This document shows positions 6,852 through 15,503 of a stretch of DNA of 64,000 nt, one piece after another (the stretch's first letter is position 1; each line of letters begins with the position of its first letter). Source of the stretch: Planctomycetota bacterium (GTDB taxonomy: Bacteria > Planctomycetota > J058); assembly GCA_019636275.1 (NCBI GenBank), contig JAHBXY010000028.1, positions 1 to 64,000 of the forward strand, given 5' to 3'. The position numbers were made by a program, and so were the translations under genes. Below the pieces are notes generated by a model. That model saw nothing but the letters and a program-made list of their open reading frames with translations. It made no database searches and had not been told where the DNA came from.

Positions 6852-7618
6852 ACGCGACGGCGGCGAAGGGCGAGACGCTCATCGAGCTCGTGGGGGTGCG
6901 CAAGCGCTACCGCTTCGGCGAGGCCGCCGTGAACGCGCTCGACGGCGTCGACCTGCGCGTGGCGAAGGGCTCGTTCGTGGGCGTGATCGGCCGCTCCGGC
7001 AGCGGCAAGTCGACCTTCCTCAACGTCGTCGGCGGCCTCGACCGCCCGAGCGAGGGGTCGGTGCTCGTCCAGGGGCGCGCCCTCATGGGCCGCACCTCCG
7101 ACGAGCTGGCCGCCTACCGCCGGCAGGTGATCGGGTTCATCTTCCAGTCGTTCAACCTCGTCCCGCACCTGACCGCGCTGGAGAACGTGGCCCTCCCGCT
7201 GGCGCTGGCCGGCCAGGGCTACTTCGAGCGCCGCCGCCGGGCGCAGGAGCTGCTCGACAAGGTCGGGCTCGGCGCGCGCACGGGCCACCGGCCGACCGAG
7301 CTCTCGGGCGGCGAGCGCCAGCGCGTGGCGATCGCCCGCGCCCTCTCCAACGACCCGCAGCTCCTCCTCGCCGACGAGCCGACCGGCAACCTCGACTCGC
7401 GCACGGCCGAGGAGATCATGGGCATGCTCCGCGCGCTCCACGCCGAGGGCTGCACGATCGTCCTCGTCACCCACGACCGCGAGCGCGCCGAGCGCTACTG
7501 CGAGCGGATCGTGGTCCTCGAGGACGGCCGCGTGAAGGAGGACCGCACCACGTCGGCCGCGCTCGTCGACCTGTCGGCGGCGAGCGTCGAGGCCGCGCCG
7601 CCCGCGGAGGGCGCGTGA
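6848..7618 (+). CDS. ABC transporter ATP-binding protein, MacB/LolD type
   Basis: 256 residues. Walker A GRSGSGKST, Q-loop FIFQSFNLVP, signature LSGGERQRVAIARAL, Walker B LLLADEPTGNLDS and switch His in LVTHDRERA are all intact. This is the MacB/LolD/FtsE subfamily, which drives extraction or mechanotransmission rather than classical transport. GTG 6848 overlaps the upstream stop by 4 bp, with AGGAG (6834-6838) upstream. The matching permease overlaps its 3' end by 4 bp. The pair probably exports a peptide, a lipoprotein or a small toxic compound. No MacA-type adaptor is adjacent. Confidence 0.95.
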   Translation: MNATAAKGETLIELVGVRKRYRFGEAAVNALDGVDLRVAKGSFVGVIGRSGSGKSTFLNVVGGLDRPSEGSVLVQGRALMGRTSDELAAYRRQVIGFIFQSFNLVPHLTALENVALPLALAGQGYFERRRRAQELLDKVGLGARTGHRPTELSGGERQRVAIARALSNDPQLLLADEPTGNLDSRTAEEIMGMLRALHAEGCTIVLVTHDRERAERYCERIVVLEDGRVKEDRTTSAALVDLSAASVEAAPPAEGA

Positions 7619-9006
7619 GGCTGAGCGACGTCGGGGCGCACGCCTTCGCCAACCTGGCCCGCCACAAGCTGCGCACGGCGCTGACCCTCTGCGGCGTGGG
7701 CATCGGCGTGGCGACGCTCACGGTCATGGTGTCGCTCGGCGAGGGGATCAAGCGCCTCATCGAGGACCAGGTCGACAAGGCCGAGCTCGTCACGCGCATC
7801 ACCGTGCTGCCCAAGGGGGCGGCCGGCCAGCTGCCGATCTTCCGCCGCGGCGGCCGCGGCGGGCAGCAGGACGACGACGAGGCCGGCCCCAAGCTCGACG
7901 ACGACGTCGTCGAGCAGCTCGGCAAGCTGCCGGGCGTCGTCGTCGTCTACCCCGACACACACACGCCGTGGCTCGGGGCCGAGCTCGACGGCAGGGTCCT
8001 GCAGGCCGAGAGCGAGGGCCTCCCCGCCAAGGCGATCACGGCCAACTACCAGCGCGCGCTCCTGGCCGGGCGCTACTGGACGGAGGCCGAGTCGCAGGCC
8101 GAGGTCGCCGTGGCCCCGTCGCGCGTGCTCGAGGACCTGGGGATCAAGCCCGAGGCGGCCATCGGCACGCGCGTCTACTTCATGCGCATCGACCAGCTCG
8201 GCCGCTACGAGATGGAGCCGGAGGAGCTCCCGGCCGCGCCCGACGCGCCCGGGGCCGAGCCGAGGCCGCTGCGCGTGCGCTACGTGCGCCCGCCGGACGC
8301 CCGGCTGATCGAGGTGGAGATCATCGGCGTCTACGAGTCGGAGGAGTTCGGCCTGGCCGGCCGGCGCTTCCAGGTGCCCCTGACGTTCGGGCGCCGGCTC
8401 CTCGCCGAGTCCGGCCTCGAGCGCGCGCTCGGCGGGCAGGCGTCGGCCGGCCGCTACCGCGCGCTCACGGTCAAGGTCGAGGGGCGCACCGACGTGGCGC
8501 CCGTGCGCGAGCGGATCGAGCAGAAGGGCTTCGACACGTTCGCCATCGCCGACGCGCTCAAGTTCGTGGCGATCGTCTTCGCCGTGATCGAGGTGCTCCT
8601 GGCCTTCTTCGGCGGGATCGGCCTCGTCGTGAGCTTCTTCGGGATCGCCAACACCATGGTCATGGCGGTCCTCGAGCGCACGCGCGAGATCGGCGTGTTC
8701 AAGGCGCTCGGCGCCCGCGACCGCGACGTGCGCCGGATCTTCCTCGCCGAGGCGGCGGCGATCGGGGTCACCGGCGGCGCGCTCGGCGTGCTCTTCGGCT
8801 GGGGCGTCGGGCAGGGCCTCAACCGCGTCGGGAGCTGGGTCATGCGCGAGGCGCTCAACGAGCGGCTGGTCGAGCTCTTCTACGTGCCCGGCTGGCTGGC
8901 CGTGGCCTGCATCGGGGTCTCGACCGTCGTCGCCGCCGTCGCCGGGCTCTACCCCGCCTGGCGCGCCGCCCGGCTGGACCCGGTCGTGGCCCTGCGCATG
9001 GAGTAG
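7615..9006 (+). CDS. MacB-type ABC transporter permease
   Basis: 463 residues. TM1 lies near the N-terminus (ALTLCGVGIGVATLTVMVSL), followed by a large periplasmic domain (about residues 50-310), then three TM helices in the FtsX-like C-terminal core, with IANTMVMAVLERTREIGVFKALGA as the coupling-helix signature and GLYPAWRAARLDPVVALR at the end. This architecture is that of MacB/LolC/FtsX permeases. The Gly/Asp-rich insert in the periplasmic domain (about residues 75-100) is unusual. The GTG start overlaps the ATPase stop, so stoichiometric synthesis is expected. Confidence 0.93.
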   Translation: MRLSDVGAHAFANLARHKLRTALTLCGVGIGVATLTVMVSLGEGIKRLIEDQVDKAELVTRITVLPKGAAGQLPIFRRGGRGGQQDDDEAGPKLDDDVVEQLGKLPGVVVVYPDTHTPWLGAELDGRVLQAESEGLPAKAITANYQRALLAGRYWTEAESQAEVAVAPSRVLEDLGIKPEAAIGTRVYFMRIDQLGRYEMEPEELPAAPDAPGAEPRPLRVRYVRPPDARLIEVEIIGVYESEEFGLAGRRFQVPLTFGRRLLAESGLERALGGQASAGRYRALTVKVEGRTDVAPVRERIEQKGFDTFAIADALKFVAIVFAVIEVLLAFFGGIGLVVSFFGIANTMVMAVLERTREIGVFKALGARDRDVRRIFLAEAAAIGVTGGALGVLFGWGVGQGLNRVGSWVMREALNERLVELFYVPGWLAVACIGVSTVVAAVAGLYPAWRAARLDPVVALRME

Positions 9007-9082
9007 GTGGCGCCCGGGTAACCCGAGCGCTTCCGTCGCCCGGCGGCTCCCGCCGTTCGAGGTTGTCTCGACCCGGCGCCAC
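9007..9082 (+). terminator. Possible terminator after the ABC operon
   Basis: GTGGCGCCCGGG (about 9008-9018) and CCCGGCGCCAC (9072-9082) are inverted repeats with one unpaired C and a loop of about 53 nt. It fills the 91 bp gap before the kinase gene. The long loop makes this tentative. Confidence 0.3.
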
Positions 9083-9097
9083 GGGCAAGATGCGCCC

Positions 9098-10561
9098 GTG
9101 GCGCGGCGCGAGGTGCGGATCGAACCCGGGACGAAGCTGGAGCTGACCAGCCTGCGCACCCGCCGCAACGTCGAGTGCCAGATCGACGCCGTGCTGGGCG
9201 TCGGCGGGACCGCCTTCGTGTGCGCCGGGACGCTCGCCGACGGGACGCACGTCGTGCTCAAGGTCCCGCGCTTCGAGGGCGAGCACGACCCCGGCTTCGA
9301 GGTCGAGGGCGAGCTGTTCAAGCACTTCGCCCACCGCAACATCGTCCACTGCGTGGGCGTGGGCGTGCTCCAGGGGAGCCTGGCGATCGGCTTCCGCCGC
9401 GCCTACGAGAACCCGCTCCTGCTCATGACCCGCGCGAGCGTCGACGAGGCCATGCGCCGCGACAAGAAGGCGCGCTACCCCTCGCTGCCGCTCGACACGG
9501 CGATCGACCTGGGCTACGAGCTGCTCAACGGGCTCGAGTACCTGGAGCGGCTGGGCTACGTCCACCACGACGTCAAGCTGGCCAACCTGCTGATCGACGT
9601 GGCCGGCCGCGACCGGCCGCTCGAGCCCAACGAGGTCTTCGGCAAGGTGGTGCGGCGCGAGTACCGCGGCGTGCTGATCGACTTCGGCGCCACGCGCAGC
9701 CGCGAGTACCTCGAGGCCTACAACCAGGGGCGCGCGCCGCCGGGGCTGGCCCCGCAGATCACGCCCTTCTACGCGCCGCCCGAGGCGATCGTCGAGGCGC
9801 GGCGGCCCGACGGGTCGCTGGGCCTGACCTTCGACCCGAGCCTCGACGTCTACGCCGTGGCGCTGATCCTCTACGCGATGGTCACCGGCCACCCGCCCTA
9901 CAGCCACCTGCGAACGGCGGTGGCCCCGGCGGACCTCGAGAGCGTGATCGCCGTCAAGTCGGCCGAGCGGCGGGGCGAGATCGAGCCGGCGTCGCTCGAG
10001 GTGATCCAGCGCGTCGTGTTCGAGGACACGCGCTTCCTCACCGGCGATCGGGCCGCCTGGGACCTGGCCTTCCACCGCTTCCTCCTCCCGCGCCTGGCGC
10101 CCGACCCGCAGCGGCGCGGGGGCGTGGCGCAGATGAAGCGCGACTTCGAGCAGCTGATGTGCGTGAAGACCGCCCGCGGCGACGCCCACGACGTCGGCGA
10201 CCGCGCCGCGCGCGTGTTCCTGCCCTTCACGCAGGAGCTGGTCAAGGTCGGGTCCGGCGGCGAGCACCCGCTCCTGCGCGCGGCGCGTGCCTGCGGCGTG
10301 TCCGTCGACGTGGCCGCCTCGTCGAGCGGGGTGTTCCAGGCCCTCCCGCGCGGCGGCTCGGCCGCCGCCGGCGCCCGCACCCCGCCGCCCGCGCCGGCGC
10401 TGCGTGGCCGACGGAGCGCCCCTGACTGGCTTCGGACGAGGGCGCCCGCCTCCTACCCGGCGCCCGCCCCCTCGCGCCTCGGCTGCTCCGGCGCGGCATG
10501 GCCGCGGCGCCACGAGCGCGACGCGCTGCTGGCGGGCGCGGCGCGCCGGCGCCGCCGCTGA
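9098..10561 (+). CDS. Serine/threonine protein kinase
   Basis: 487 residues. Kinase core: glycine loop LGVGGTAF, ATP-anchoring Lys in VVLKVP (about K55), catalytic loop HHDVKLANLL (H157, D158, N163), DFG at 195-197 and activation-segment PFYAPPEA. All essential residues are present, so it should be active. A HH replaces the usual HR before the catalytic Asp, which suggests activation-loop-independent regulation. There is no membrane segment. The last 100 residues are Pro/Ala/Arg-rich with poor codon pattern, and the frame runs 64 bp into a longer version of the next gene, so a frameshift near 10390 or disordered tail is possible. It is followed by an FHA protein, the usual kinase partner. Confidence 0.88.
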   Translation: MARREVRIEPGTKLELTSLRTRRNVECQIDAVLGVGGTAFVCAGTLADGTHVVLKVPRFEGEHDPGFEVEGELFKHFAHRNIVHCVGVGVLQGSLAIGFRRAYENPLLLMTRASVDEAMRRDKKARYPSLPLDTAIDLGYELLNGLEYLERLGYVHHDVKLANLLIDVAGRDRPLEPNEVFGKVVRREYRGVLIDFGATRSREYLEAYNQGRAPPGLAPQITPFYAPPEAIVEARRPDGSLGLTFDPSLDVYAVALILYAMVTGHPPYSHLRTAVAPADLESVIAVKSAERRGEIEPASLEVIQRVVFEDTRFLTGDRAAWDLAFHRFLLPRLAPDPQRRGGVAQMKRDFEQLMCVKTARGDAHDVGDRAARVFLPFTQELVKVGSGGEHPLLRAARACGVSVDVAASSSGVFQALPRGGSAAAGARTPPPAPALRGRRSAPDWLRTRAPASYPAPAPSRLGCSGAAWPRRHERDALLAGAARRRRR

Positions 10562-10593
10562 GAAGACGCTGCCGCGCCGGGCTGTCCCCGTCG

Positions 10594-11469
10594 ATGACTG
10601 CCCGCGCGCCGGCGCCCCCCCGCCCCGAGGCGCGCCCGCGCCAGTCGACGCCCCCGCCCGGGGGCGCGCCGCGGCCCCGGCGGTCCGAGTTCGACGAGAC
10701 CCAGTGGGGCCACACGACCGAGAAGCGGCAGGTCCACTCGCCGGCCGACGGGCAGGCCGACCCCTGCCGGCGCCCGCTCCCGACGCGCGCCGAGGCCACC
10801 GCCCCGCACGTGCTCGTCTCGGCGCTCCTCGACGAGCCGCTGCTCCTGTCGCGCGAGAAGAAGGTCCTCCTCGGCCGCGACGTCGGGGCCGACGTGCGCA
10901 TCAAGAGCGACCTCGTCTCGCGCCGCCACGCCGAGATCGGCTGGACCGGCCAGGGCTTCGCGATCGTGGACCTGGGCTCCGTCAACGGCACGCTGGTCAA
11001 CGGCGTGAAGATCGGCGGCGCCTGCCACCTGCACGGGGACGACCGCGTGAGCCTCTCGGGGTTCGAGCTCGTCGTCAAGCTGCTCACCGGCGGCGACGTC
11101 GAGGACGTCGGCCAGGGCGGCACGACGCGGATCATGCGGCCGGAGCTCGCCCGGCAGCTGCGCAAGGAGTCGCTCACGGGCGAGCTGGGCCAGCTCTCGC
11201 TCAAGGACGTGCTCGAGCTCCTGGAGTGGAAGAAGCACACGGGCGTGCTCACCGTCACGCCGCCGGGCGCCCCGCCGGGCAAGCTGTTCCTGATCAAGGG
11301 CCAGCTCCACCACGCCGAGACCCCCCGCGGGCACAAGGGCGTCGAGGCGGCCGTCGTGCTCCTGCGCGTCACCGCCGGCCGCTTCGTCTTCGAGCCCGGG
11401 CCCGTGCGCGCGCCCCGGACGGTGACGGTCGACAACGAGGCGGTGTGGGAGAGGGTCCGCGGCGAGTGA
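10594..11469 (+). CDS. FHA domain and DUF4388-like (PatA N-terminal) protein
   Basis: 291 residues from ATG 10594. A disordered Pro/Arg-rich N-terminus precedes an FHA domain at about residues 65-155 with the classic LLGRDVGADVRI, SRRHAEI and DLGSVNGTLVNG motifs, which bind phosphothreonine. The C-terminal 110 residues (GELGQLSLKDVLELLEWKKH...GKLFLIKGQLHHAE) match the DUF4388/PatA-N domain found in Myxococcota, Planctomycetota and cyanobacteria signalling proteins. ATG 10498 is an alternative start that would overlap the kinase gene by 64 bp; neither start has a good Shine-Dalgarno site. It probably reads the output of the adjacent kinase. Confidence 0.87.
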   Translation: MTARAPAPPRPEARPRQSTPPPGGAPRPRRSEFDETQWGHTTEKRQVHSPADGQADPCRRPLPTRAEATAPHVLVSALLDEPLLLSREKKVLLGRDVGADVRIKSDLVSRRHAEIGWTGQGFAIVDLGSVNGTLVNGVKIGGACHLHGDDRVSLSGFELVVKLLTGGDVEDVGQGGTTRIMRPELARQLRKESLTGELGQLSLKDVLELLEWKKHTGVLTVTPPGAPPGKLFLIKGQLHHAETPRGHKGVEAAVVLLRVTAGRFVFEPGPVRAPRTVTVDNEAVWERVRGE

Positions 11470-11471
11470 GG

Positions 11472-11570
11472 TGTACTCGACGGCTGCGGCCGACGGGGCC
11501 GGCCGCGGCGGCGCGCGCGCGGGCTCGAAGTAAGTCGCTACGTCGTCGCCCGCGCGCCTCGCTCGCTGCT
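11472..11570 (+). repeat. Degenerate family A repeat, copy A5
   Basis: It begins about 3 bp after a stop codon. CTCGACGGCTGCGGCC and GCGGCGCGCGCGCGGG match the opening and the left arm of A1; CGCCCGCGCGCCTCGC about 20 bp later can pair with that arm. It is a short copy without the 120 bp module. Confidence 0.55.
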
Positions 11571-11605
11571 TCGGTCGAACGGCTGGTCCCTGCGCCCGGG
11601 AGCGG

Positions 11606-13006
11606 CTACCGCGCCGGGAACAGGAACCCGAGCGCCGCGCCCAGCCGCCCCGCCCAGGCCCGCTCGTCGTGCCCGGCGCCGATGTCGACCACGTGCTGCA
11701 GGTCGCGGCCGAGCACGAGGCCCTTGCCGAGGAGCAGGTCGCGCGCGGCCACCGTGTGCTCGTAGGAGTCGCCGCTCGCGCCGGCCGTGCCGCTGTCGAG
11801 CCACACGCGCAGGGCCCGCGGCGCGTCCTGCTCGAGCGCGGCCAGGTGGTCGCGCAGCCAGAAGGAGCCCGAGAGGCTGCCCACGCGCCCGAACACGTCG
11901 GGCCGCTCCCACCCCGCGTAGAAGCTCACGAGCCCGCCCAGCGACGAGCCGAGGACGCCCGTGTCCTCGCGCCCGGGGCGCGTGCGCAGGTGGGCGTCGG
12001 CCCAGGGCTTCAGCTCGTCGGTGAGGAAGCGCACGTAGCGGTCGGCCGCGCCGCCCGACTCGGGCGGCAGGTACTCCTGCATGCGCGCGGGCGTGTTCGC
12101 CGCGCCGACGACGATCACGTCGTCGAGGCGCCCGGCGGCGACCTCGCGGTCGAGCGTCTCCTTCGCCCGCCAGCCGCCCATGATCGCGCGCGGGTCGAAC
12201 AGGTTCTGCCCGTCGTGCATGTAGACCACCGGGTAGCGGCGGTCGGTCGTGTCGTAGTCGCGCGGCAGGTAGATGAACACGTCGCGCGCGTTGCCCAGCG
12301 TGCGCGAGTACCAGGCGGGCACCGTCACCACGCGCGAGGGCGAGCGGCGCGCCGGCGGCAGGTCGGGGTGCACCTCGCCCGAGGCGACCACGAGGTCGGC
12401 GCGCGTCGTGCGGTAGGGCCCGCCGCCCGGGGCCAGGTCCTTCCTGCCCGCGCCGTCATGGAAGAAGAGGCCAGGGGCCGCCAGCGCCGTCGGCGCCTCG
12501 ACCTCCCACAGCGCCTCGCCCGGGCCACGCCCCGGCCCGACGCGCCGCAGGGGCGCGTCCTCCCAGCGGCCCTGCGCCCGCTCCCAGGCCAGGCGCGGCG
12601 CGGCGAACCCGCTGAGGTAACGCACGCGCACGCGGCGCTCGACCGCGGGCCCGGGGACGACCTCCTGGCGCACCGGCGTGACCTGCCGGGCGTTGCTGCG
12701 CTCGCCCTGCGCGTGCGGGGCGTTGCTGCGCACGAGCGCCGTCCAGCGGTAGGTCGCGCCGGCGGGCAGGGCCAGGTCGAGGCGCCAGCGGTGCGGGCCG
12801 ACGGGGCGCATGCGCACGGCGCGCGTCGGGTCGCCCTGGCCCAGGGCCGGCAGGTCGCCGAGCGCGTAGACGCTCTCGCCCCAGACGGTCGGCTGCGTGA
12901 CCTCGAGGCGCACCGGGACGAGGGCCTCCTGGCCGGCCCGGGTCGGGCCAGCGAAGACCGCCGGGAGGAGCAGGGCCAGGAGGACGCAGGTCAGGCGCAG
13001 GCTCAT
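11606..13006 (-). CDS. Secreted esterase (enterochelin esterase/esterase D family) with N-terminal CBM-like domain
   Basis: 466 residues. The signal peptide runs MSLRLTCVLLALLLPAVFAG. Residues about 28-130 resemble a starch-binding CBM20-type domain (VWGESVYALGDLPALGQGD). Residues about 230-460 are the alpha/beta-hydrolase esterase: YPVVYMHDGQNLFD, nucleophile elbow LGSSLGGLVSF, and catalytic-His region GAGHDERAW. This is the PF00756-type fold used by siderophore esterases, feruloyl esterases and mycolyltransferases. The substrate is unknown; the extra domain points to a polysaccharide-linked ester. Predicted periplasmic or secreted. It is divergent from lgt with about 110 bp between starts. 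Confidence 0.88.
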   Translation of the reverse strand: MSLRLTCVLLALLLPAVFAGPTRAGQEALVPVRLEVTQPTVWGESVYALGDLPALGQGDPTRAVRMRPVGPHRWRLDLALPAGATYRWTALVRSNAPHAQGERSNARQVTPVRQEVVPGPAVERRVRVRYLSGFAAPRLAWERAQGRWEDAPLRRVGPGRGPGEALWEVEAPTALAAPGLFFHDGAGRKDLAPGGGPYRTTRADLVVASGEVHPDLPPARRSPSRVVTVPAWYSRTLGNARDVFIYLPRDYDTTDRRYPVVYMHDGQNLFDPRAIMGGWRAKETLDREVAAGRLDDVIVVGAANTPARMQEYLPPESGGAADRYVRFLTDELKPWADAHLRTRPGREDTGVLGSSLGGLVSFYAGWERPDVFGRVGSLSGSFWLRDHLAALEQDAPRALRVWLDSGTAGASGDSYEHTVAARDLLLGKGLVLGRDLQHVVDIGAGHDERAWAGRLGAALGFLFPAR

Positions 13007-13080
13007 GCCCGAGGAGAGCCCGCCGCCGTCCGACCCGGACGCCGCGATGCGTCGTGGCGCGACGGACCTGACGCTTCCCT

Positions 13081-13086
13081 TACAAT
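13081..13086 (+). promoter_or_regulatory. -10 box of lgt
   Basis: TACAAT at 13081-13086, 29 nt before the lgt ATG. No clear -35 hexamer is present at 16-18 bp. Confidence 0.45.
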
Positions 13087-13115
13087 CGGGCGCCCGCCCG
13101 CCGCGAAGAGTGCGC

Positions 13116-14096
13116 ATGCCGCTCGCCGAGTCCCCCTACTTCGTCCTCCTGGCCGTGGGCTTCGGCCTGGCCTTCGCCTGGGCGGCGCGGCAGGGCGACC
13201 GCCTGGGGATCCCGCGCCTCGTCCGCCTCGACGCCTGCATCGCCGCCCTCGTGGGCGGGATCCTGGGCGCGCGGGCCCTGCACGTCGTGGCCGAGCCCCT
13301 GCCCGGGCATCCGCTCGGCCCGGGCGAGGTGGCGCAGGTCCAGGCCGACGCCCAGGACCTCGACCCGGCCGGGCGCGCGGCCGTCCTGGCGGCGCTCGAG
13401 GCGCCGGTCGTGCCGGCGCCCTGGGCGTTCATCGCCCGCATGCCCGAGGGGGCCGCGCGGGCGGCCGCGATCGACGCCGTCCGCGCCGACCCCGACGCGG
13501 TGCCGGCCCGGCTGTGGTACCGCGCCCGCCCGCTCGAGGTCGCCGCCTTCTGGAAGGGGGGCCTGGCCTATCTGGGCGGCCTCGTGGCCGCGACCGGCCT
13601 GGCCGCGTGGGCCATCCGCCGCCACGGCGCGCCCGTCGGCCCCATGGCCGACCTCGCCGCCCCGGCGATCGCCCTGGGGCTCGTGTTCGGCCGCCTGGGC
13701 TGCTTCCTCGGCGGCTGCTGCTACGGCGCGGTGTGCGAGCCCGCCTGGTGGGCCGAGCAGCCCGCCTGGTACGCCGCCCCCGTCGGCGGCGTGCCCCGCT
13801 ACCCGACGGCGCTCCTCCTGGCCGCTTACGACCTCGGCCTGTTCGTGGCCCTGCGCCGGCTGCTCCTGCGCCCGCACGCGCCGTGGGAGGTGTTCCTGGC
13901 CCTGTGGGTGCTCTACGCCCCGGGGCGGGTGGTGGTCGAGCACCTGCGCGCCGACCCGCGCGGCGGGGCGTTCGGGCTGTCGACGAGCCAGCTCCTGGCC
14001 CTCGCCGCGGCCGTGCCGGCGGCCGCGGGCTGGGCCTGGCTCAGGTCACGACGAGCCCGTCCGACGTCCCCGAGTGACGCCCCCAGCGCACCGTGA
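13116..14096 (+). CDS. lgt: Prolipoprotein diacylglyceryl transferase
   Basis: 326 residues, multipass inner-membrane protein. It transfers diacylglycerol from phosphatidylglycerol to the lipobox Cys of prolipoproteins. The core FGRLGCFLGGCCYG matches the signature loop of this Lgt subfamily, and the neighbouring KGGLAYLGG and late GRVVVEHLR segments occupy the expected positions. An insertion of about 60 residues (about 60-120), rich in Ala/Pro, is longer than in E. coli Lgt. The several predicted lipoproteins in the window are its likely substrates. Its last 56 bp overlap the convergent gene. Confidence 0.88.
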   Translation: MPLAESPYFVLLAVGFGLAFAWAARQGDRLGIPRLVRLDACIAALVGGILGARALHVVAEPLPGHPLGPGEVAQVQADAQDLDPAGRAAVLAALEAPVVPAPWAFIARMPEGAARAAAIDAVRADPDAVPARLWYRARPLEVAAFWKGGLAYLGGLVAATGLAAWAIRRHGAPVGPMADLAAPAIALGLVFGRLGCFLGGCCYGAVCEPAWWAEQPAWYAAPVGGVPRYPTALLLAAYDLGLFVALRRLLLRPHAPWEVFLALWVLYAPGRVVVEHLRADPRGGAFGLSTSQLLALAAAVPAAAGWAWLRSRRARPTSPSDAPSAP

Positions 14097-14973
14097 GGCG
14101 CCGCGCCTCGCAGCCGGCCAGGAGGTCCCACAGGGCGGCCGGCGGGAGGGTCTGCTGGGCCGTGTCGAGGCCGTGGAGCGGCAGGGCGCCGGCGTCGCGC
14201 AGGGCGCGCGCGGGGTCGCTCCGGAACATGACGAGGAGCGGCGCCGAGGGCGGCGCGTCGTCGAGGCGCCGCCACACGGCGGGGTCGACGAGGCCAGGCG
14301 GGCAACGGACGGCGCGCGCGCCGTCCGTGAGCGTGACCGCCCCGTCGGCCCCTTCGACGACCCACGCGCCGCCGAGGCGCCGCGGCCGCTCGATGAGCGC
14401 CGCGCCGGGCCCGCCCCGCTCGAGCGCGTCCTCGGCCGACGGGTCGGCCTCGACGACGAGGTCGACCTCGGCCACCGCCTCGAAGGTCGGCACGCGGCCG
14501 CAGCGCGCGATCACCACGCCGCCCACCTGCGACGGGTCGCCGCTGACCGGGCGGTAGACGGTGCTCGGCCCGTGCATTCGCTCGGGCGACTCGTAGAGGT
14601 GGAGGCCGACGTCGTCGAGCGGCACGAGGTGGCCCGTGACCCGCACGCGCGCGCGGCGCGGCCCCACGGCCAGCGAGCGCGCCGAGTAGAAGGTCCGCCC
14701 GGTGCCGCCCGGCGCGATCACGAGGTGGCAGAGCGGGATCGACGCCCGGGCGGCGACGACGCTGTGGTGCCGGTACACGTCGTCGCCGGCGTCGTAGACG
14801 ATCATGCCGTCGGGGTGGCGCCGCCAGCGCAGCCGCTCGTCGAGCGGGTCGTCGCCCGCGGCCTCGTCGAGCACGAGCAGGTGCGGGCCGTCGTTGGTGA
14901 TCGACAGCGACAGCGCCATGCGCAGGCCCTGCCGGGCAGGCGACTCCTCGGGCTCGATCGCGGCGCGGACCAT
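14041..14973 (-). CDS. Hypothetical protein, 310 residues
   Basis: GAGGAGG 5-6 nt upstream fixes ATG 14973. Codon use is typical of the window. No signal peptide or TM helix is seen. The protein is beta-rich, with segments such as MALSLSITNDGPHLLVLDEA and RTFYSARSLAVGPRRARV; no known family was recognised. The 3' end overlaps the convergent lgt by 56 bp, which is unusual but both frames look genuine there. It could be an enzyme with a double-stranded beta-helix fold, but this is a guess. Confidence 0.6.
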   Translation of the reverse strand: MVRAAIEPEESPARQGLRMALSLSITNDGPHLLVLDEAAGDDPLDERLRWRRHPDGMIVYDAGDDVYRHHSVVAARASIPLCHLVIAPGGTGRTFYSARSLAVGPRRARVRVTGHLVPLDDVGLHLYESPERMHGPSTVYRPVSGDPSQVGGVVIARCGRVPTFEAVAEVDLVVEADPSAEDALERGGPGAALIERPRRLGGAWVVEGADGAVTLTDGARAVRCPPGLVDPAVWRRLDDAPPSAPLLVMFRSDPARALRDAGALPLHGLDTAQQTLPPAALWDLLAGCEARRLTVRWGRHSGTSDGLVVT

Positions 14974-15015
14974 GGTGCCTCCTCGGGGCCTCGGGGGGAG
15001 CGGGTCATCGTCGCA

Positions 15016-15039
15016 CACGCCCCGTGACCCCGGGGCGTG
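15016..15039. promoter_or_regulatory. Inverted repeat in divergent promoter region
   Basis: CACGCCCC (15016-15023) and GGGGCGTG (15032-15039), an 8 bp perfect inverted repeat with an 8 nt spacer, between the divergent genes that start at 14973 and 15213. It could be an operator or a 5' UTR hairpin. Confidence 0.3.
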
Positions 15040-15082
15040 GTCGGGTTCTGAACGGGAGCCGGCGGCCGCAGGGTTGCCGGAT

Positions 15083-15100
15083 GCGACCCGGCCGGGTCGC
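15083..15100. promoter_or_regulatory. 18 bp perfect palindrome, candidate operator
   Basis: GCGACCCGGCCGGGTCGC reads identically on both strands and sits midway in the 239 bp divergent region. No -10/-35 pair was assigned. Confidence 0.4.
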
Positions 15101-15212
15101 GTCCTGGAACCTCCGGCCGGTGCCGGGTCTCCGGCGGCCCTGGCCGCGCAGGACCTGCGCGCTGGCGCGGGGCGTGCTCCAGGGGGCGGGTCGAGGGGAT
15201 GGGAGGACCGCC

Positions 15213-15503
15213 ATGGTGATGGGTCGCAGCGCGCTGGTCGTGGAGCAGGACCCCGGGGTCCGGGCGGCAGTGCGCGAGGTGCTTCTCGGCCGCGGCTACG
15301 CCGTCCACGCCGTGTCGAGCCGGGCCGAGGGCTACGACCTCATGGACCGGGTGGCCCCGGCGCTCCTGTTCCTCGACGACCCCGCGCGCGAGCGCGCGCG
15401 GCGCCTCGTCCGCCTGGACCCGCCCGGGGCCCCCGACGTGGTGCTGGCCGACGACGTGCGCCCCGACCGGGTGCGCGCCTGGCTGGAGGAAGCCCTCGGC
15501 TAG
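15213..15503 (+). CDS. Degenerate response-regulator receiver domain protein, 96 residues
   Basis: The start follows receiver topology: beta1 ALVVEQD carries the acidic pair, a helix VRAAVREVLLGRGY follows, and beta3 LLFLDD carries the phosphoacceptor-like Asp. Beta4 (VVLADD) lacks the conserved Thr/Ser, the conserved Lys is not found, and the protein stops about 25 residues short of a full receiver. It therefore probably does not act as a normal phosphorelay switch. The start is set by GGGAGG 8 nt before ATG 15213. Its TAG overlaps the convergent VOC gene stop (shared CTAG). Confidence 0.65.
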   Translation: MVMGRSALVVEQDPGVRAAVREVLLGRGYAVHAVSSRAEGYDLMDRVAPALLFLDDPARERARRLVRLDPPGAPDVVLADDVRPDRVRAWLEEALG

